Source of the DNA: Liolophura sinensis
Taxonomy: Eukaryota > Mollusca > Polyplacophora > Chitonida > Chitonidae
Length of the DNA: 64,000 bases
Direction: 5' to 3'
NCBI RefSeq assembly: GCF_032854445.1
Contig: NC_088295.1
Location: forward strand, 52,931,249-52,995,248
Part shown: in pieces, positions 60,890 to 64,000 of the stretch
How the letters are laid out: each line of letters opens with the position of its first letter
Numbering within the stretch: the first letter of the stretch is position 1
Position numbers and translations under genes: made by a program
Notes under the pieces: generated by a model
Told to the model about the DNA's origin: nothing
Database searches by the model: none
Seen by the model: the letters and a program-made list of their open reading frames with translations, nothing else

Positions 60890-63800
60890 GATGTACGTAT
60901 AGCATATACACACTGCATTAAAGCCATTTACAGATGTCTAGAAAATATTTTCATGCTTAAATGAATAGTCCACAAACACAATTCAAGATTACTGAAATTT
61001 CCAAAGTTTGAAGATATTTTTGTGGATTGAAAATTAACAGAAATTAACAAAAGCTCACTTCTATTCCAACACTATATAAACAAAATGTGTATGTTGAGAA
61101 CTTTATTGCTGATCTTTCACAGCCGTAAGAAAAGGGCACAGAAATGTAGGCCACGTGCCAAGAGAAATGTCTCACATTGCCTGTACTTTTTTTTATGGAA
61201 TTCGGCAGGACAATACAGTGCAAGACCAGAGATCAGTACAAAGAAAAGACTTTCTAGTATTGGACGAGGAGGACTGGAAATACCTTGCATGTACAACTTT
61301 TCTGGAAAATGTTTGTATACCGCACAATTAAGAGGACTGATCAACCAAGCCATGAGAGAACAGGCTGCGATAGACAGACGATGGAAACCAACGATAACAG
61401 CTACCTTGCAGATTTCCTCCGTCCATATTACCAGTCCCATCATTTCTACAGCTCTCATAAGAGCCAAAAATCTTTTGAAAGGAGTTTTCGATTCAGGCAT
61501 GTGTATGTTGAAAACTTAACCATAGAAATTTCATATCAAAAGATCTTTTTAAGCATTTATTTTTTTTTCTGTTCATAATTGTTTGCTTGTAAATTTTTAC
61601 AGCTTTTGCTTTATTAAACTGAAAAGTTACATGTATGATAGATGAGTACAGGTAATAAAACAGAACATTTCCTGATAATCCCCAATTTACTAAATTGTGA
61701 GGATTTCAATGCAACAAGTTATGCCTCTTTCCTACGGTACATTAATTGTTGGGGCACTAGTTAGGCTATCTGTTGAAATTTTTTCTTTATCTACCACCCA
61801 TTTTCTTCACCAATTCACCTCTCGGTCTAAAAGTACCATCTGCTTATTACCAAACTACCATAACTTTACTTGCCTGCCTAAATTACCAGCAGAATGTCAG
61901 ACACCTTAGGCATGTAACTATGTGCAGGTGGAACAAACTTCCTCACCAATCTCCACAATCTTCCTGCAGTTAACCCTTCCACACTTAACTCATCACTCAA
62001 CAGATGCATCAGCTAGTCCCATGCACTGACCATTAGCAAAGTTAAGGTCCATGTAGTTTTGTGGTTAAACAAACACAAGGTACAGGATGTACAGTTACCA
62101 CTGATCAAACAAACAAGACGGGAAGGAGGGGGGGGGGGGGTGCACTTCCAGAAAGACTTCTGATGAGCTCAGTGTGATTTGATCACGTCAGCCAAGGGTG
62201 CAGATGTGGGAGAGGAGAGAGGGAGAATGGGGTAGTGATTTGCATTTGGAAGAGGGCAGGATGCAGATGAGGAAAAAGTATGAGCTGAAGATGGTGGCTG
62301 TATAATCTGTATCTGCACGACCAATGATAATCTGTGTGACCGATGATAATCTTTGTCCACATTTTAGAATGAAGCTCATACATATACATGTATCAACCGG
62401 TTAAATGTTCTGTAACTGGCTCAAACCTATATCCATATGAACAAATACCACCTTTGAGTTTCATTTTCTCTAATTTTTAAATACTGGAATTGGCCTTTTT
62501 ATCAAACAAGAGACAGGACACTAATCTGCCCTTATTGTTTGAAGGGCTCTGATGGCCCTAAGGGACGCACCATTTGGGGGTATTTGTGCTGTCTTCCACA
62601 AATTGCTATATTCATTCACTGAATATCATTGTCTTCCACACATATCATATGGTGTGCACTGTATGTCATAGGCTGGAAAGTTCATCAGTAACTTGCCAAA
62701 AGTCAATGGTTTACCAGAAAAATACATGTGGTTGTTGACTGTTATGTAATGTTGTTTAATGCTGTATTGTTGTTTAATGTTGTAATGTTGTTTAATGCTG
62801 TATTGTTGACTAATGTTGTAATGTTCTTTAATGCTGTATTGTTGACCAATGCTGTGATGTTGACTAATGCTGTATTGTTGACCAATGCTGTAATGTTGTT
62901 TAATACTGTAATGAAGAATGTTTCATTTATATGATGGTTGTCAATTTTAAGGCTGGACAACACTTCAGTGTCTGGGCTACCACCACTAAACAATTAACTA
63001 ATGCAGACGTTATATAAACAGTCAATCAGTTGATCAATTAAAGCATCATGTAGCAGAACTATTAAATCAGATCACTGGAAAACTGTAACAGCATTATTTT
63101 GGGAACACTCATAGTAACTCAACACTGTGAACAAATTCAGCAGTCAATATTGCGTATATTGGTAATATTTACCAAAATCACATGTAATTTCAATGAATCT
63201 GTGCTAATTTCCATTAGTTATGTTGAGAAAATACCACCTTTTAATGGGTGGGGAAAAGCTTCATCCTGTGCAGTTACAATAAATTGGGATGAGTCTGAAA
63301 GGCACTACTGCTGAGAGATAAAGGTGCAGGAAGTTCTGGGTGCTAAAGTGGCGAGGTCAAACTGGACTTAGAGCAGCAGGTCAGAACATGTCGACACAGC
63401 AGCGGAAGGCAGAGGGATACAGAGGGGGTAATCTTGAGGCAGCGCCCTCCTGTTTCCTGTGATGGACAACTGATGGGCGGCTGGGTGGGTGCAATCAAGT
63501 TTGGATCCAACAATGTCTGGATAACATCCGCCTATGTTCCACAGCTTTCACTGTTCACAGCTCAACACAGGGCCCTCACAAAACCATTTATCACGATCAC
63601 CTGAAGGAAGCATCTCGTTTATTATGATAACAAAGTGAAAATTCTCTGGGTGCATCTGATCTCGCTAAAGAGGAAACAGAAGCTATGAAAGAGTCTGACC
63701 CCAGGAGAGTGGACGGACCTCTGACTACAGCAGACAACTCCATGTCACCAGGGGCGGCCCAATGATCTGGAGAAATAATGGAAATGGGGAACTAATCAAA

Positions 63801-64000
63801 GTGAAACGCTTAAGACCTTTGATTTATTGGAGAGAGCAGCTGAGGTTGTGAGTGATTTAGTCAGATATATCTGGCTACTGACGGCTGGGGAACCTGACCT
63901 GGGCCATCAGAACCAGGTGAGGCTGTGAGGACAATCTCTGCATCACACTATAAAGTGGAGGCTCATACATGGAAGTTGATGGGCTTACAGTCTAGACTTG
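60890..64000. other. Upstream or first-intron sequence, no exon recognised
   Basis: The NELL signal-peptide exon would be expected at higher coordinates than 60,665 on the minus strand, ending in phase 1, but I could not identify one here. There is a poly-G run near 62,128 and an 18-bp array at 62,735-62,910. A 144-codon plus-strand frame (61,085-61,519) has no recognisable domain. Confidence 0.45.
62735..62910. repeat. Short tandem array, 18-bp unit
   Basis: About ten copies of GTTGTTTAATGCTGTATT with variants TTGACTAATG and TTGACCAATG. Confidence 0.9.

Noticed and set aside
61085-61519. Plus-strand 144-codon frame and overlapping minus-strand 127-codon frame
   Set aside because: No signal peptide, domain or homology recognised; both strands open over the same bases suggests chance or a decayed element. 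Not supported as a gene.

Overview
The window is eukaryotic nuclear DNA, AT-rich and intron-dominated, and carries essentially one gene on the minus strand. Eighteen exons join in phase without a stop to about 781 residues of a NELL protein (NELL1/NELL2 family). The domain order, read from high to low coordinates, is laminin-G/thrombospondin N-terminal-like domain, short coiled coil, two VWC domains, six EGF-like domains, then VWC domains. NELL is present in lophotrochozoans and vertebrates. The dispersed tRNA-derived SINEs here look like those of marine molluscs, so a mollusc, or another lophotrochozoan, is the likely source. This assignment is inference.

Layout from the gene's 5' side: 60.5-64 kb holds the first recognised exon (60,543-60,665) and upstream or intron-1 sequence; the signal-peptide exon was not found. 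42.9-60.5 kb holds the rest of the laminin-G domain and the coiled coil, in large introns with a 4.3-kb array of 38-bp units (54.4-58.75 kb). 20.6-36.8 kb holds VWC1 and VWC2, with introns packed with minisatellites. 11.1-19.3 kb holds the six EGF exons, all phase 1-1. 7.4-9.5 kb holds the C-terminal VWC exons. Below 7.4 kb there is only a weak candidate for the terminal exon (5,442-5,567), then repeats and AT-rich flank.

About 17 tandem arrays lie in or beside this one gene. The most striking straddle exon-intron borders. A 51-bp array (35.6-36.6 kb) repeats the 3' end of the first VWC1 exon together with its splice donor; 13 of 19 copies keep a GT donor. A 39-bp array (21.04-21.26 kb) repeats the acceptor and 5' end of the first VWC2 exon; all six copies keep AG. 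A related 45-bp array at 21.48-21.74 kb does the same. All three periods are multiples of three and the reading frames stay open, so use of alternative sites would add cysteine-containing blocks in frame to VWC1 and VWC2.

Two tRNA-derived SINE families are scattered through the introns, many copies with clear target-site duplications, and both share a similar 3' tail. No prokaryotic, viral or second cellular gene was recognised.
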